From an uncultured Clostridia bacterium (GTDB lineage Bacteria > Bacillota > Clostridia > TANB77 > CAG-508), in contig CAKPGU010000010.1 in NCBI GenBank assembly GCA_934155265.1, positions 1-64,000 on the forward strand: a DNA stretch of 64,000 nucleotides. Reading direction: 5' to 3'. Made by a program: the position numbers and the translations under genes. Within the stretch, counting starts at the first letter, position 1. The number at the start of each line of letters is the position of its first letter. Positions 43,555 through 52,232 of the stretch are shown in pieces. The notes beneath the pieces were generated by a model. The model saw only the letters and a list, made by a program, of their open reading frames with translations, was not told the DNA's origin and ran no database searches.

Positions 43555-44418
43555 ATGAACATAGCAAATGATTGGAAAGATTATAAAATATTAGATATGG
43601 CAGATGGTCAAAAATTAGAAAAGTGGGGAGATGTAATCTTATCAAGACCAGATCCACAAATAATCTGGAAAGATAAAACATATCCAGAAAAGTGGAAAAA
43701 TATAAATGCAACATATCATAGAAGTAAAACAGGTGGTGGTGCATGGGAATATAAGAAAAAAGTACCACAACAATGGCAAATAAAATATAAAGAATTAACA
43801 TTTAATATAAAACCTATGGGATTCAAACATACAGGATTATTTCCAGAACAAGCGGCAAATTGGGATTGGATGATAAACAAAATCAAAAACTCAAATAGAG
43901 AAATAAAAGTATTAAACTTATTTGCATATACAGGAGGTGCAACAGTTGCATGTAGCTATGCAGGAGCATCAGTATGCCATGTAGACAGTTCCAAAGGAAT
44001 GGTTACATGGGCAAAAGAAAATATTGCATCATCAGGTTTAGCAGAAAGACCAGTTAGATATATAGTTGATGATGTTGTTAAATTTGTTAATAGAGAAATA
44101 CGTAGAGGAAATAAGTATGATGCAATAATAATGGATCCACCATCATATGGGAGAGGTGCAAATGGAGAAGTATGGCAATTTGAAAATAATATAAATGATT
44201 TAGTTGAGTTATGTTCTAAAGTACTTTCAGATAATCCATTATTCTTTTTGATAAACTCATATACAACAGGAATTTCAAGCAAAGTTCTAGAAAATATTTT
44301 GAATTTAACAGTTGCTAAAAATAATAAAGGAAAAGTATCTTCAGGAGAAATTGGATTACCAATGGAAAATTCAAAGCTTGTATTACCTTGTGGAATTTTT
44401 GGAAGATGGGAAAAATAA
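43555..44418 (+). CDS. class I rRNA methyltransferase (RlmI/RlmK-like, Methyltrans_SAM family)
   Basis: 287 residues. SAM-binding motif VLNLFAYTGGATVACSYAGA (about 122-141) is followed by HVDSSKGMVTWAKEN and the catalytic-type motif IIMDPPSYGRG (about 197-207). This is the pattern of PF10672-type enzymes that methylate rRNA cytosine C5 or guanine. An N-terminal PUA domain, present in RlmI, is missing. AAAAGGAA precedes ATG 43555. It is followed after 42 bp by a pseudouridine synthase, so an rRNA-modification pair is likely. Confidence 0.85.
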   Translation: MNIANDWKDYKILDMADGQKLEKWGDVILSRPDPQIIWKDKTYPEKWKNINATYHRSKTGGGAWEYKKKVPQQWQIKYKELTFNIKPMGFKHTGLFPEQAANWDWMINKIKNSNREIKVLNLFAYTGGATVACSYAGASVCHVDSSKGMVTWAKENIASSGLAERPVRYIVDDVVKFVNREIRRGNKYDAIIMDPPSYGRGANGEVWQFENNINDLVELCSKVLSDNPLFFLINSYTTGISSKVLENILNLTVAKNNKGKVSSGEIGLPMENSKLVLPCGIFGRWEK

Positions 44419-44425
44419 AAATGTA

Positions 44426-44447
44426 AAAATGGATCTGGTCCAAAATT
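44426..44447 (+). repeat. 22-bp intergenic repeat, copy A
   Basis: AAAATGGATCTGGTCCAAAATT, quoted as two halves (AAAATGGATCT, GGTCCAAAATT), matches the two copies at 55291-55312 and 55343-55364 at about 19 of 22 positions. Like them it lies just before a ribosome-binding site. Confidence 0.6.
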
Positions 44448-44460
44448 AAAAGGAGAAATT

Positions 44461-45147
44461 ATGCAAAATTTAGATGTAATATATGAAGATAATCATATAA
44501 TTGTAGTAAAAAAAGAACCTAATATTCCGTCACAAGCGGATAAAACAGAAGATATGGACATGCTAACAATTATAAAAAGTTATTTAAAAGAGAAATACAA
44601 TAAGCCGGGTAATGTGTATCTTGGATTAGTTCATAGGTTAGATAGACCTGTTGGAGGGGTTATGGTATTTGCAAAAACATCAAAGGCTGCTTCAAGATTG
44701 AGTAATCAGGTACGAGAGAAAATATTTAAAAAGAAATATTTAGCTGTGGTAGACGGTAAATTTGAAAATAATAAAGGAATTTTAGAGGATTATTTATATA
44801 AAGATGAGAGAAATAATATGAGTAGAGTTGTTAACAAAGATAAGAAAAATGCAAAACTTGCAAAATTAGATTATGAAGTTTTGAGATATAATGAAGTGAA
44901 AGATTTGTCTTTGGTAAAAGTAAACTTACATACAGGTAGACATCATCAGATAAGAGTTCAACTGGCACATTCAGGACATAGTATTTTTGGGGATCAAAAA
45001 TATGGAAAAAGAGGACAAGGAAAGCAAATAGCATTATGGGCATATGAACTTACAATACAACATCCTGTGACTAAAGAAGAGATGACTTTTAAATGTTTGC
45101 CAGAAAATAAAGGGACTTGGTGTATTTTAAAAGATGCTAATATTTAA
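44461..45147 (+). CDS. RluA-family pseudouridine synthase without S4 domain
   Basis: 228 residues. The catalytic motif is HRLDRPVGG with Asp61, followed by KKYLAVVDG and HTGRHHQIRVQLAHSG. There is no N-terminal S4 domain, so it resembles the RluA/RluE-like or YhcT-like small enzymes. The target RNA is unknown. AAAGGAG precedes ATG 44461. It is distinct from the RluD-type enzyme at 38980. Confidence 0.9.
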   Translation: MQNLDVIYEDNHIIVVKKEPNIPSQADKTEDMDMLTIIKSYLKEKYNKPGNVYLGLVHRLDRPVGGVMVFAKTSKAASRLSNQVREKIFKKKYLAVVDGKFENNKGILEDYLYKDERNNMSRVVNKDKKNAKLAKLDYEVLRYNEVKDLSLVKVNLHTGRHHQIRVQLAHSGHSIFGDQKYGKRGQGKQIALWAYELTIQHPVTKEEMTFKCLPENKGTWCILKDANI

Positions 45148-45154
45148 AAATTTT

Positions 45155-45197
45155 AAGAACGATTTTTTTATTAAATAAATTAAAGTCGTTCTTTTTT
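45155..45197 (+). terminator. terminator after the pseudouridine synthase
   Basis: AAGAACGA (45155-45162) pairs with TCGTTCTT (45186-45193), followed by TTTT. Confidence 0.7.
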
Positions 45198-45269
45198 GAT
45201 ATTTCAATATATGTAATAATAAAAAGAATCTATAAAATTTTATGAAAATACCATTAATATATACGAAAA

Positions 45270-45298
45270 TTGAAAAATGATATTTTATAAAATACAAT
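45270..45298 (+). promoter_or_regulatory. promoter of agrBD
   Basis: TTGAAA (45270-45275), 17-bp spacer, TACAAT (45293-45298). The spacer contains the palindrome TATTTTATAAAATA. Confidence 0.6.
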
Positions 45299-45382
45299 AA
45301 AATTTTCACAAAATAAATGAGCAAACTACTAAAAAAGGTGATAAATTTAACATGTACTTAAGATAAAAGAGAGGTGTTAAAA

Positions 45383-45994
45383 GTGATAGATAAAATCTGT
45401 ACATATCTAACCAATAGGATTAGAAAAGAAATGCCAGAAATAGATGATGAACGAGCGGAAATAATAATGTATGGATTACAAAATATAATAGGAGAGCTTC
45501 CTAAAGGTATTATAATTTTAATAATTGCGTATTTTTTAGGAATATTTAAACTAACATTAATTTCAATACTAATTATTGCACCATATAGAGGTCTTTCAGG
45601 AGGAGTTCACATGAAAACACATATTGGATGTATAGTTTATACTTTAATATTATATAGTGGATCCGCATTACTTGGTAAATATATAATCTTAACTGGTATA
45701 TCAAAATATATTACAGCATTCATAGTTTGGACATTCTGCATGATAATGATAAAACTATATGCACCTGCAGATACTGAAAATGTTCCAATACTAATGGAAA
45801 AAGAAAGAAAACAAAAGCAAATATTTTCATATATTGCTTTGACTGTAGAAATTATAATTGCTATTTTTATAAGTGATACTACAATTGCTGGGATAATAAT
45901 ATTTGGAGATTTTATTCAAACTTTAACAATAACAAGATTTGCATATAAAATCACTAATAATAAATATGGACATGAGGTTTATGCAAATATTTAA
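45383..45994 (+). CDS. agrB: AgrB-like peptide-processing membrane protease
   Basis: 203 residues from GTG 45383, seven bases after AGAGAGGTG; the GTG at 45374 is part of that site. AgrB family: catalytic His76 in SGGVHMKTH and Cys83 in IGCIVYT, the same spacing as His77/Cys84 of S. aureus AgrB, and four to six membrane helices. It cleaves the C-terminal tail of AgrD and forms the cyclic thiolactone peptide. A 7-bp hairpin (ATAAGAG/CTCTTAT, 46005-46030) lies between agrB and agrD and may set their ratio. Confidence 0.93.
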   Translation: MIDKICTYLTNRIRKEMPEIDDERAEIIMYGLQNIIGELPKGIIILIIAYFLGIFKLTLISILIIAPYRGLSGGVHMKTHIGCIVYTLILYSGSALLGKYIILTGISKYITAFIVWTFCMIMIKLYAPADTENVPILMEKERKQKQIFSYIALTVEIIIAIFISDTTIAGIIIFGDFIQTLTITRFAYKITNNKYGHEVYANI

Positions 45995-46067
45995 ATTGAT
46001 TAATATAAGAGTCATTGCAACTGCTCTTATGTTATATAAAATTATACAAAAGAAGGGGGAATTAATT

Positions 46068-46187
46068 ATGATGAAATTATTAGCAAAAATGGCAGAGAAA
46101 TATGCAAAAGCAACAAATACTGCATGCTATGCATTCTGGTGGGGACATCAACCAAAAATGCCAGCATCTCTAATAAAAAAGGATTAA
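46068..46187 (+). CDS. agrD: AgrD-like autoinducing peptide precursor
   Basis: 39 residues, starting MMKLLAKMAEKYAKA, after GAAGGGGG. The N-terminal amphipathic helix (about 1-14) targets the membrane. The peptide core is TACYAFW with Cys20, and the C-terminal recognition tail is HQPKMPASLIKKD, similar to the QPK-x-P-x-SL tail of clostridial AgrD proteins. By family precedent the thiolactone would join Cys20 to the residue four places on (Trp24), giving the ring CYAFW. It lies 73 bp after agrB. Confidence 0.88.
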   Translation: MMKLLAKMAEKYAKATNTACYAFWWGHQPKMPASLIKKD

Positions 46188-46238
46188 TTTCCTAATAAAG
46201 GATAATGTTCTTAAACATTAAAAATCAATTCAAAAGAA

Positions 46239-46267
46239 GGGAACTTCATAGGAAGTTTTCTTTTTTT
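46239..46267 (+). terminator. terminator of agrBD
   Basis: GGGAACTTC (46239-46247) pairs with GAAGTTTTC (46252-46260, two G-T pairs), followed by seven T. Confidence 0.7.
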
Positions 46268-46279
46268 GAGTAAACAACA

Positions 46280-46306
46280 AAAGAAGTGATTAAATACCAC
46301 TTCTTT
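46280..46306 (-). terminator. terminator of agrAC
   Basis: AAAGAAGTG (46280-46288) pairs with CACTTCTTT (46298-46306). On the minus strand it is followed by TTGTTGTTT and overlaps the kinase stop codon. Confidence 0.65.
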
Positions 46307-47666
46307 ATAAGTTATAAATAAATAATTCTTGTTTAAAATATGTAGGATCTTTACTTGTAAATAAATCTAAATTATTACTTTTTCTAATATATTTTCTGAC
46401 TTCCCATAAGCCAATACCTGAATGATTTTCTTTACCAGATAGACCCTTTTCAAATATTTTTTCTAAATCTACATCTTTATTTGAATATGTATTTTTTACA
46501 GTAATTACAGATCTATTGTTTTTATTTTCAGCTATAAAGGATATTCTAACAATTTTTTCGTCACATTTTTCAGCTTCTTCAATTGCATTATCAATTAATA
46601 TACCAAGGATTCTAGATAAATAATATATATTTATTGGTAAATTAGTTAAGTTCAAAAAGAATTCAATTTCAAATGTAATTCCAAGATTTGTTGCTTTGAA
46701 ATATTTATTATTTAACAAACTATATATTCCAGGATTATTAATTACTCTTGGATTTATAATAGAAAGGTTATTAGTAATTTTACAATCTTTCTTAACTTCT
46801 TCGAAATATTTTTTTAGACCAGTCATATCATTGTTTTCTATATAGCCATCTAATGTAGAAATAATATTATCAAAATCATGTTTAAAACCTTTAACTTTAT
46901 CATATAGAATTTCTAAAGATTTATTATAATCTTCTGCACATGCTAGATCCTTTTTTGTAATTTCTAGATTAACCATACGTGTAAAACTGTAAATACTTAA
47001 TACTAGAAAAGATACAAGTAATATAAAATTAAGAATGCTTATAGTTAATGGTACAATATCTATATAAAAAGTGGTTGTGACTAATTGTATGCATAAAGTT
47101 AAAAAACCTATACATAAATTAACAGTAAGAAGAATTATAGTTCTCTTATCGAAAGAATCTATTAAATCTAAATTTAACTTTATTTGCTTAAATTTCTTTA
47201 AAATTACATTTATATGATACATAAATATGTACATGATTATTAAATAAGGTATTCTATAGATTGGTATACTTATGAAATTAGACGGATCTATGTTAAATAT
47301 AGTCAAGTAAGGATTTTGAAGAAGTGTATTTAATAATCCGAATATAAAGCTTGGTACAATTGAAGAAATTATGCTTTTTAATGGACTAAGTTTAAATATA
47401 AAATATATCAAAAATGCAGAGAAAATATAGTTCATAAATACATTATATGGAGAAGGGATAATGTTCAATGTAAATGTGGTTATTGCAAAAAGTGATAGTA
47501 CATATAATATTTTCTCTTTTTTAGATCCATTAACATTAAATATATTTAAAAATAAATTCATAAACAAATAAGTTTCAATAATTCCACCAGGAATCATTAA
47601 CAAATTTAGTAATTCCTCATTTGGACTACTTAAAGCAGTCCAAACATTATTTAAAAATTGCATCAT
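46305..47666 (-). CDS. agrC: AgrC-like sensor histidine kinase (GHKL)
   Basis: 453 residues. Six to seven N-terminal membrane helices (to about 225) are followed by a cytoplasmic kinase with dimerisation His in GFKHDFDNIISTLDGYI and a GHKL ATPase: LGILIDNAIEEAEK (N box) and KENHSGIGLWEVRKYI (G box). This is the AgrC class that senses cyclic peptides through its membrane domain. GGAGG precedes ATG 47666. It overlaps the regulator gene by 20 bp. agrBD lies convergently 118 bp away, so it is its natural ligand source. Confidence 0.9.
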   Translation of the reverse strand: MMQFLNNVWTALSSPNEELLNLLMIPGGIIETYLFMNLFLNIFNVNGSKKEKILYVLSLFAITTFTLNIIPSPYNVFMNYIFSAFLIYFIFKLSPLKSIISSIVPSFIFGLLNTLLQNPYLTIFNIDPSNFISIPIYRIPYLIIMYIFMYHINVILKKFKQIKLNLDLIDSFDKRTIILLTVNLCIGFLTLCIQLVTTTFYIDIVPLTISILNFILLVSFLVLSIYSFTRMVNLEITKKDLACAEDYNKSLEILYDKVKGFKHDFDNIISTLDGYIENNDMTGLKKYFEEVKKDCKITNNLSIINPRVINNPGIYSLLNNKYFKATNLGITFEIEFFLNLTNLPINIYYLSRILGILIDNAIEEAEKCDEKIVRISFIAENKNNRSVITVKNTYSNKDVDLEKIFEKGLSGKENHSGIGLWEVRKYIRKSNNLDLFTSKDPTYFKQELFIYNL

Positions 47667-48366
47667 AATTAATTACCTCCATAAAAGAATTTTTATATTT
47701 AGGACCAATATAGCAAATATCTCCATTTTTAAAAACAATCGAATTGTCTGCAAGTGAAACATTTACAATATTATTTATATTGGCAATGAATGATTTGTGG
47801 CAACGCACGAAGCTTTGAGGTAAAGTATTTTCAATTCTTGCAAAAGAGTTGTAGGTATCAAAGCAACCATGAAGAGTATGGTATATAAGTTTCATACCAC
47901 ATTTTTCAATGAATTGGATATCATTTAAATCAATAAAAGTTCCTTTATTATCTATTTTCAAAAACTTTTTAGTATTACCATAAATATCATCAAATAGTCT
48001 AGTCAAGGTTTCTGAAAGTGAATCAACACTTAAAGAATTTTTGAAAAGGTAAGCAAAAGTCTTATAATCGTAAGCTTTCATTAAATATTCGAAATGACTT
48101 GTAATAAAAATAATATAACAGTCTTTGTTTATTTTTCTGATTTCATTTGCAATATCTAAACCATTTAAATTAGAATTCTTAAACTCAATATCAAGAACAA
48201 CTACATTTACCATGTTTGAAGACATAAAAGAAAGAATATCTTTGTAGTTTTGAGTTTTTAATACAATTTTTGCATCAAAATCATTTTGAATAAATGCTTT
48301 TTCAAATAATAAAGAAAGTTTATTAATCATATGTATATTATCATCGCAAATTATAAAATTTATCAT
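47647..48366 (-). CDS. agrA: AgrA-like LytTR response regulator
   Basis: 239 residues. A receiver domain with acidic residues D8 and D9 and phosphoacceptor D59 (VVVLDIEF), ending with a divergent TFAYLFKN in place of the usual YxxKP segment, is followed by a LytTR DNA-binding domain (about 135-239): IQFIEKCGMKLIYHT, SFVRCHKSFIANINNI. It is first in its operon, before agrC. It probably activates agrBD; no clear LytTR direct repeat is seen upstream of that promoter. Confidence 0.9.
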   Translation of the reverse strand: MINFIICDDNIHMINKLSLLFEKAFIQNDFDAKIVLKTQNYKDILSFMSSNMVNVVVLDIEFKNSNLNGLDIANEIRKINKDCYIIFITSHFEYLMKAYDYKTFAYLFKNSLSVDSLSETLTRLFDDIYGNTKKFLKIDNKGTFIDLNDIQFIEKCGMKLIYHTLHGCFDTYNSFARIENTLPQSFVRCHKSFIANINNIVNVSLADNSIVFKNGDICYIGPKYKNSFMEVINYDAIFK

Positions 48367-48393
48367 ACAAATTCTCTCCTTTATTTAAAACTT

Positions 48394-48414
48394 TTTTGAC
48401 AATTTATGTCAAAA
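48394..48414. promoter_or_regulatory. 8-bp inverted repeat at the agrAC transcription start
   Basis: TTTTGACA (48394-48401) and TGTCAAAA (48407-48414) are perfect complements around ATTTA, immediately downstream of the expected transcription start of agrA. It is a candidate operator. Confidence 0.45.
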
Positions 48415-48422
48415 TATATTTA

Positions 48423-48451
48423 AATATAAAACAAAAAAATAGAATTGTCAA
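48423..48451 (-). promoter_or_regulatory. promoter of agrAC
   Basis: On the minus strand TTGACA (48451-48446), 17-bp spacer, TATATT (48428-48423). Confidence 0.75.
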
Positions 48452-48620
48452 TAGGCTAATTGAATGTACCTAATGGGCTGAAAATAAAGAAAAATAATAT
48501 TTTAAATTGATTTGGATATAGTAAATACAAATTACAAAAAATGTAAAAATGAACTTTGTTTTTTAAGTTATATAATTTTTACTGTTTCATAGAATTAAAT
48601 ATAATGGAGGAAGTAAAATA

Positions 48621-49427
48621 ATGAATAAAAAAGAAAAAACACAAACTATGCTCATAATAGGGGCTGTATTAATTATATTTTCAGTATGCTTAATACAACT
48701 GAATTTTCAAAAGATTCTTCAAACCAATGCTACTATACAAGATAGTAAAACAATAGGATGGGGGATAAAAAGAGCTAATAATAATATGCAACCAGATGTA
48801 GGGGAAGCTAATAGAACTTTATTAGAAAATAATAATGGAATTTGTTTGGGAAAAGATACAGAGAAAATAATATATCTTACATTTGATGAGGGATATGAGG
48901 CTGGATATACAGAAAAAATATTAAATACATTAAAAGAAAATGATGTTAAAGCTACATTTTTTATAACATCACATTATCTAAACACATCATCAGATTTGGT
49001 GGAAAGAATGATAAACGAGGGACATATTGTTGGAAACCATACTGTAAATCATAAAAGTATGCCAAGTATTTCTAATGACGAAATAGAAAGTGAGATAATG
49101 AAGTTACATCAAGCAGTAATGGAAAAATTCAATTATGAAATGAAATATATGCGTCCACCAAAAGGGGAATTTAATGAAAGAACATTAAAGAAAACATCAG
49201 AATTAGGATATAAAACAGTAATGTGGAGTTTTGCATATTTTGATTGGGATGAAAAAAAGCAGCCATCATTAGAAGAAAGTAAAAAAATGATTATAAATAA
49301 TTTACACTGTGGTGAAATTATGCTGCTACATCCTAATTCAAAAACAAATTCAGAGGTTCTAGATACAATTATAAAAGAAGCTAAAGGACAGGGATATGAA
49401 TTTAGGCTTTTAGATGAATTTAAATAA
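48621..49427 (+). CDS. pdaA: polysaccharide deacetylase, PdaA-type
   Basis: 268 residues. An N-terminal membrane helix (about 9-28) is followed by the PdaA-specific IGWGIKRANNN-QPD region and a NodB domain: YLTFDEGYEAGYT (Asp/Glu), GNHTVNHKSM (zinc His pair) and MRPPKGEFNER. PdaA deacetylates muramic acid during muramic delta-lactam formation in spore cortex. GGAGG precedes ATG 48621. It directly precedes the sporulation genes yqfC and yqfD. Confidence 0.9.
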   Translation: MNKKEKTQTMLIIGAVLIIFSVCLIQLNFQKILQTNATIQDSKTIGWGIKRANNNMQPDVGEANRTLLENNNGICLGKDTEKIIYLTFDEGYEAGYTEKILNTLKENDVKATFFITSHYLNTSSDLVERMINEGHIVGNHTVNHKSMPSISNDEIESEIMKLHQAVMEKFNYEMKYMRPPKGEFNERTLKKTSELGYKTVMWSFAYFDWDEKKQPSLEESKKMIINNLHCGEIMLLHPNSKTNSEVLDTIIKEAKGQGYEFRLLDEFK

Positions 49428-49444
49428 TGAGACAAGGAGCAAAA

Positions 49445-49714
49445 ATGAAAAAGAAAAGATTAGATAAAATTTTAGAGATTCCACAAGAAGTTTATACAAA
49501 CACCCCAAAAATAACAATCACAGGATTTAATGAATTAATATTAGAAAATTACAAGGGAATATTAGAATATGAGGAGTTTTTTGCAAGTATAAGTACATAT
49601 ATTGGAGTCGTAAATATTAATGGATACAATATCAACTTAGAAAAAATGACAAATGATGATATCAAAATAACAGGTAAAATCGAAAGTGTTGAATTAGAAA
49701 GAACAGAGGACTAA
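49445..49714 (+). CDS. yqfC: sporulation protein YqfC
   Basis: 89 residues from ATG 49445 after AAGGAGC; an earlier ATG at 49427 overlaps the pdaA stop and has no site. The pattern MKKKRLDKILEIPQEV followed by ITGFNELILENYKGILEY and GYNINLEKMTNDDIKITGKI is the YqfC/YabP type. It is expressed in the mother cell in Bacillus and always precedes yqfD, as here (22 bp). Confidence 0.92.
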   Translation: MKKKRLDKILEIPQEVYTNTPKITITGFNELILENYKGILEYEEFFASISTYIGVVNINGYNINLEKMTNDDIKITGKIESVELERTED

Positions 49715-49736
49715 TTTTCGTATTGAGGAGGAATTT

Positions 49737-50879
49737 ATGGCAATTAAAATTTTATTAAAATATATATTAGGCTATGTAAGAATAACAGTAGAAGGATATT
49801 ATATAGAAAGATTTATAAATATATGTACAACAAATAAAATATTAATATGGAATTTAAAAAGAGAAAAAGGAGTTAAATTACATTTAAATATTGGTATACA
49901 GGATTTTTATAAAGCTGTTGAAGTTGCAAAAAAACTGAAATGTAAAGTAAAAATAGAAAGAAAAAGAGGCATACCATTTATTATAAATAAATATAGAAAA
50001 AGAAAAGTTTTTTTAATATCATTAATAATAATTTTAATTGCATTATACATAAGCTCAAATTATGTATGGAACATAGAAATTCAAGTAGAAGATAATTTAA
50101 AATTGGAGAATATAGAAAATGATATACAAGAAGTAGGATTAAAAACTGGAATGAGGAAAAGCAAAGTAAATATTGAAGAAATAGTAAATAAAGTCAGATT
50201 AAAGAGAAATGACATTTCATGGATTGGAATTAACTTAGATGGAACTAATGCAATAGTAAAAGTAGTAAAAGCAAAAGAAGCACCTGAGATAATAGATGAA
50301 AAAGAATTTACTAATATTGTAGCAAAAAAAGCAGGGACAATAACACAAATAATAGCACAAAATGGAACTGCTCAAGTTAGTATAGGAGATAAGGTAGAAG
50401 CTGGTCAGATACTTATTCAAGGAACAATGGAAGGAAAATATACAGGAATAAGATATGTACATAGTTTAGGAGAAGTAAAAGGGATTGTACAATATACCCA
50501 AACAGTTCAAATTCCATTAAAAGAAGAACAAAATGTCGAAACAGGAAACAAAGAAACGAAATATAAAATAAATTTTAATAAATTTCAAATAAATTTTTAT
50601 AAAACTCTTTCAAAATTCAAAATTTATGATACAATAGAAGAAGAAAAAAAGTTTAGGATATTTTCAAACTTATATTTACCAATTTCTGTAACTAAAATAA
50701 CTAATAAGGAATTGGAAAATAATTTAAAACAATACACTTTAGAAGAAGCAACTGAAAAGGGAACAAGACAGTTAGAAGAACAAATAGAAGCGGAAATTGA
50801 AGAAAAACAAAATATACTTCGGAAAAAATGCAAATGTAACAGAAACAGAAGAATATGTAGAAGTAAGTGTAACATATGA
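49737..50879 (+). CDS. yqfD: sporulation protein YqfD, frameshifted near the C-terminus
   Basis: The frame encodes 380 residues. A short N-terminal domain, a membrane helix (about 90-110, KVFLISLIIILIALYISSNY) and a large extracytoplasmic domain with WIGINLDGTNAIVKV and AGTITQIIAQNGTAQVSIGD match YqfD (stage IV). The last 20 residues (after about 360) are Cys/Arg/Lys-rich and unlike the family. Shifting frame at the A6 run 50823-50828 restores a YqfD-like end (EEYVEVSVTYEV, IENIGMQEK) that stops at 50949. So the natural gene probably spans 49737-50949 with a one-base insertion, an assembly error or programmed frameshift. Confidence 0.88.
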   Translation: MAIKILLKYILGYVRITVEGYYIERFINICTTNKILIWNLKREKGVKLHLNIGIQDFYKAVEVAKKLKCKVKIERKRGIPFIINKYRKRKVFLISLIIILIALYISSNYVWNIEIQVEDNLKLENIENDIQEVGLKTGMRKSKVNIEEIVNKVRLKRNDISWIGINLDGTNAIVKVVKAKEAPEIIDEKEFTNIVAKKAGTITQIIAQNGTAQVSIGDKVEAGQILIQGTMEGKYTGIRYVHSLGEVKGIVQYTQTVQIPLKEEQNVETGNKETKYKINFNKFQINFYKTLSKFKIYDTIEEEKKFRIFSNLYLPISVTKITNKELENNLKQYTLEEATEKGTRQLEEQIEAEIEEKQNILRKKCKCNRNRRICRSKCNI

Positions 50880-50986
50880 AGTTATTGAAAATATAGGAAT
50901 GCAGGAAAAGATAAATGAAATAAATGAACAGACAGAAAAAGCACAATAATATGCCTGCCTACCAAGAACTTGGAAAGGATGGAAAT

Positions 50987-52207
50987 ATGGAAGAGAGAAG
51001 TTTAAGAGTAGTAGGAACAGACAAAACCTTTTTTAATAAATTAACAAATACATTAACAAAAATATTAATACCAACACAAATAGGCATAAATGGAATGAGA
51101 ATAAGCATGAAAAGAAATGCATTAATTAAAGCATTTGAAAATTCAAAAGAAGATATTGATGCAAACAAAAAAGAAATTGCAGAAAAAAAATATGAAGATG
51201 CTTATACAGCTTATTTAGAAGCATTAGACAAATATGTATTAGACACAATATACAAAAAAGTAAAAAATCAAACAGCAACACAATTAGAAAGCATGGCATT
51301 ATCACAATATTATGGAATAGTTCAATTAAAACAAAGTGAATATACAGAATACAAATATAGAAAACAAAAATATTTACTAGAATTAGACAAAGAAACAGTA
51401 ATGAATTCAGGAAAGCAAAAGACAATTGATAAATATCAAGACTTTTACATATCAAAACAAGATTCATTATATAAAGGAATATTAAAAAATTATTCAGTAA
51501 AATTAGCAGATACAACAAATGTATATGACTCAGCAAAAGATTGGATATATATTAAAATATTTGAAACACTTGAAGATTATATAAAAAATATATTGCCATT
51601 AAAAATAAATGATCCAAAATTAGAAAAAGTAGTAAAAGAATACGAGAAATATGAAAAATTTACAGTTGGAAAATTAGATGCAAGAGATAACATTGAAAAA
51701 AATATGATATTATTAGGAATAAGCAGAAACTTATTTACACATAGCTTACCATTAGTAGTTGCTGAACAATGTTATATGAAATTATTAAAAGATGCGAGAT
51801 GTTTAATACAAGATACAAAAATAGCTGCAAAAAGAGAAAAAGCATATACAATGTTATTAAATTTAATGGAAGACTATAATATAAGATTATTAGCAACAAA
51901 GGTATACTGGGATAATGCAAAAGAAAGAGAACAATTTAAAGCTTTTCATGAAAAATATAAAGATATTGAAAAATTAAAAGAAATAGACTTTATTGAATAT
52001 GTAAAACAAAAAGAAATATTATTCATGAAAGAAGATATCAAAAATATTCAAAATGCAAAAACAGATTATACTAGATTAATAAAATACTACAAAAGAAAAT
52101 TAGTAGATTACGGAGTGATGAAAGAAATAAGAGCTTATAAAACGGAAAATGAGAAATACACAAAAAAGAAAATTAGTACAAGAATGAAAGAATATGCTAG
52201 TGCGTAA
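50987..52207 (+). CDS. hypothetical helical protein between yqfD and ybeY
   Basis: 406 residues from ATG 50987 (AAAGGATGG upstream; in-frame ATGs at 50951 and 50924 lie within the restored yqfD reading). It is rich in K, E, Y and L and appears all-helical, without signal peptide or clear membrane helix. IPTQIGINGMRISMKRN and a repeated Y-E-A-Y/L pattern are the only notable segments. Not recognised. In most spore formers phoH (and an HD-domain gene) occupies this position before ybeY, so it is a local substitution rather than a PhoH, as no P-loop is present. Confidence 0.68.
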   Translation: MEERSLRVVGTDKTFFNKLTNTLTKILIPTQIGINGMRISMKRNALIKAFENSKEDIDANKKEIAEKKYEDAYTAYLEALDKYVLDTIYKKVKNQTATQLESMALSQYYGIVQLKQSEYTEYKYRKQKYLLELDKETVMNSGKQKTIDKYQDFYISKQDSLYKGILKNYSVKLADTTNVYDSAKDWIYIKIFETLEDYIKNILPLKINDPKLEKVVKEYEKYEKFTVGKLDARDNIEKNMILLGISRNLFTHSLPLVVAEQCYMKLLKDARCLIQDTKIAAKREKAYTMLLNLMEDYNIRLLATKVYWDNAKEREQFKAFHEKYKDIEKLKEIDFIEYVKQKEILFMKEDIKNIQNAKTDYTRLIKYYKRKLVDYGVMKEIRAYKTENEKYTKKKISTRMKEYASA

Positions 52208-52232
52208 AAATAATTGAAAGATGTGAGGGAAA

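Noticed and set aside
45939..46067. Longer N-terminus for AgrD
   Set aside because: The upstream part overlaps agrB and crosses an intercistronic hairpin. The GAAGGGGG site fixes the start at 46068, giving the usual AgrD length.
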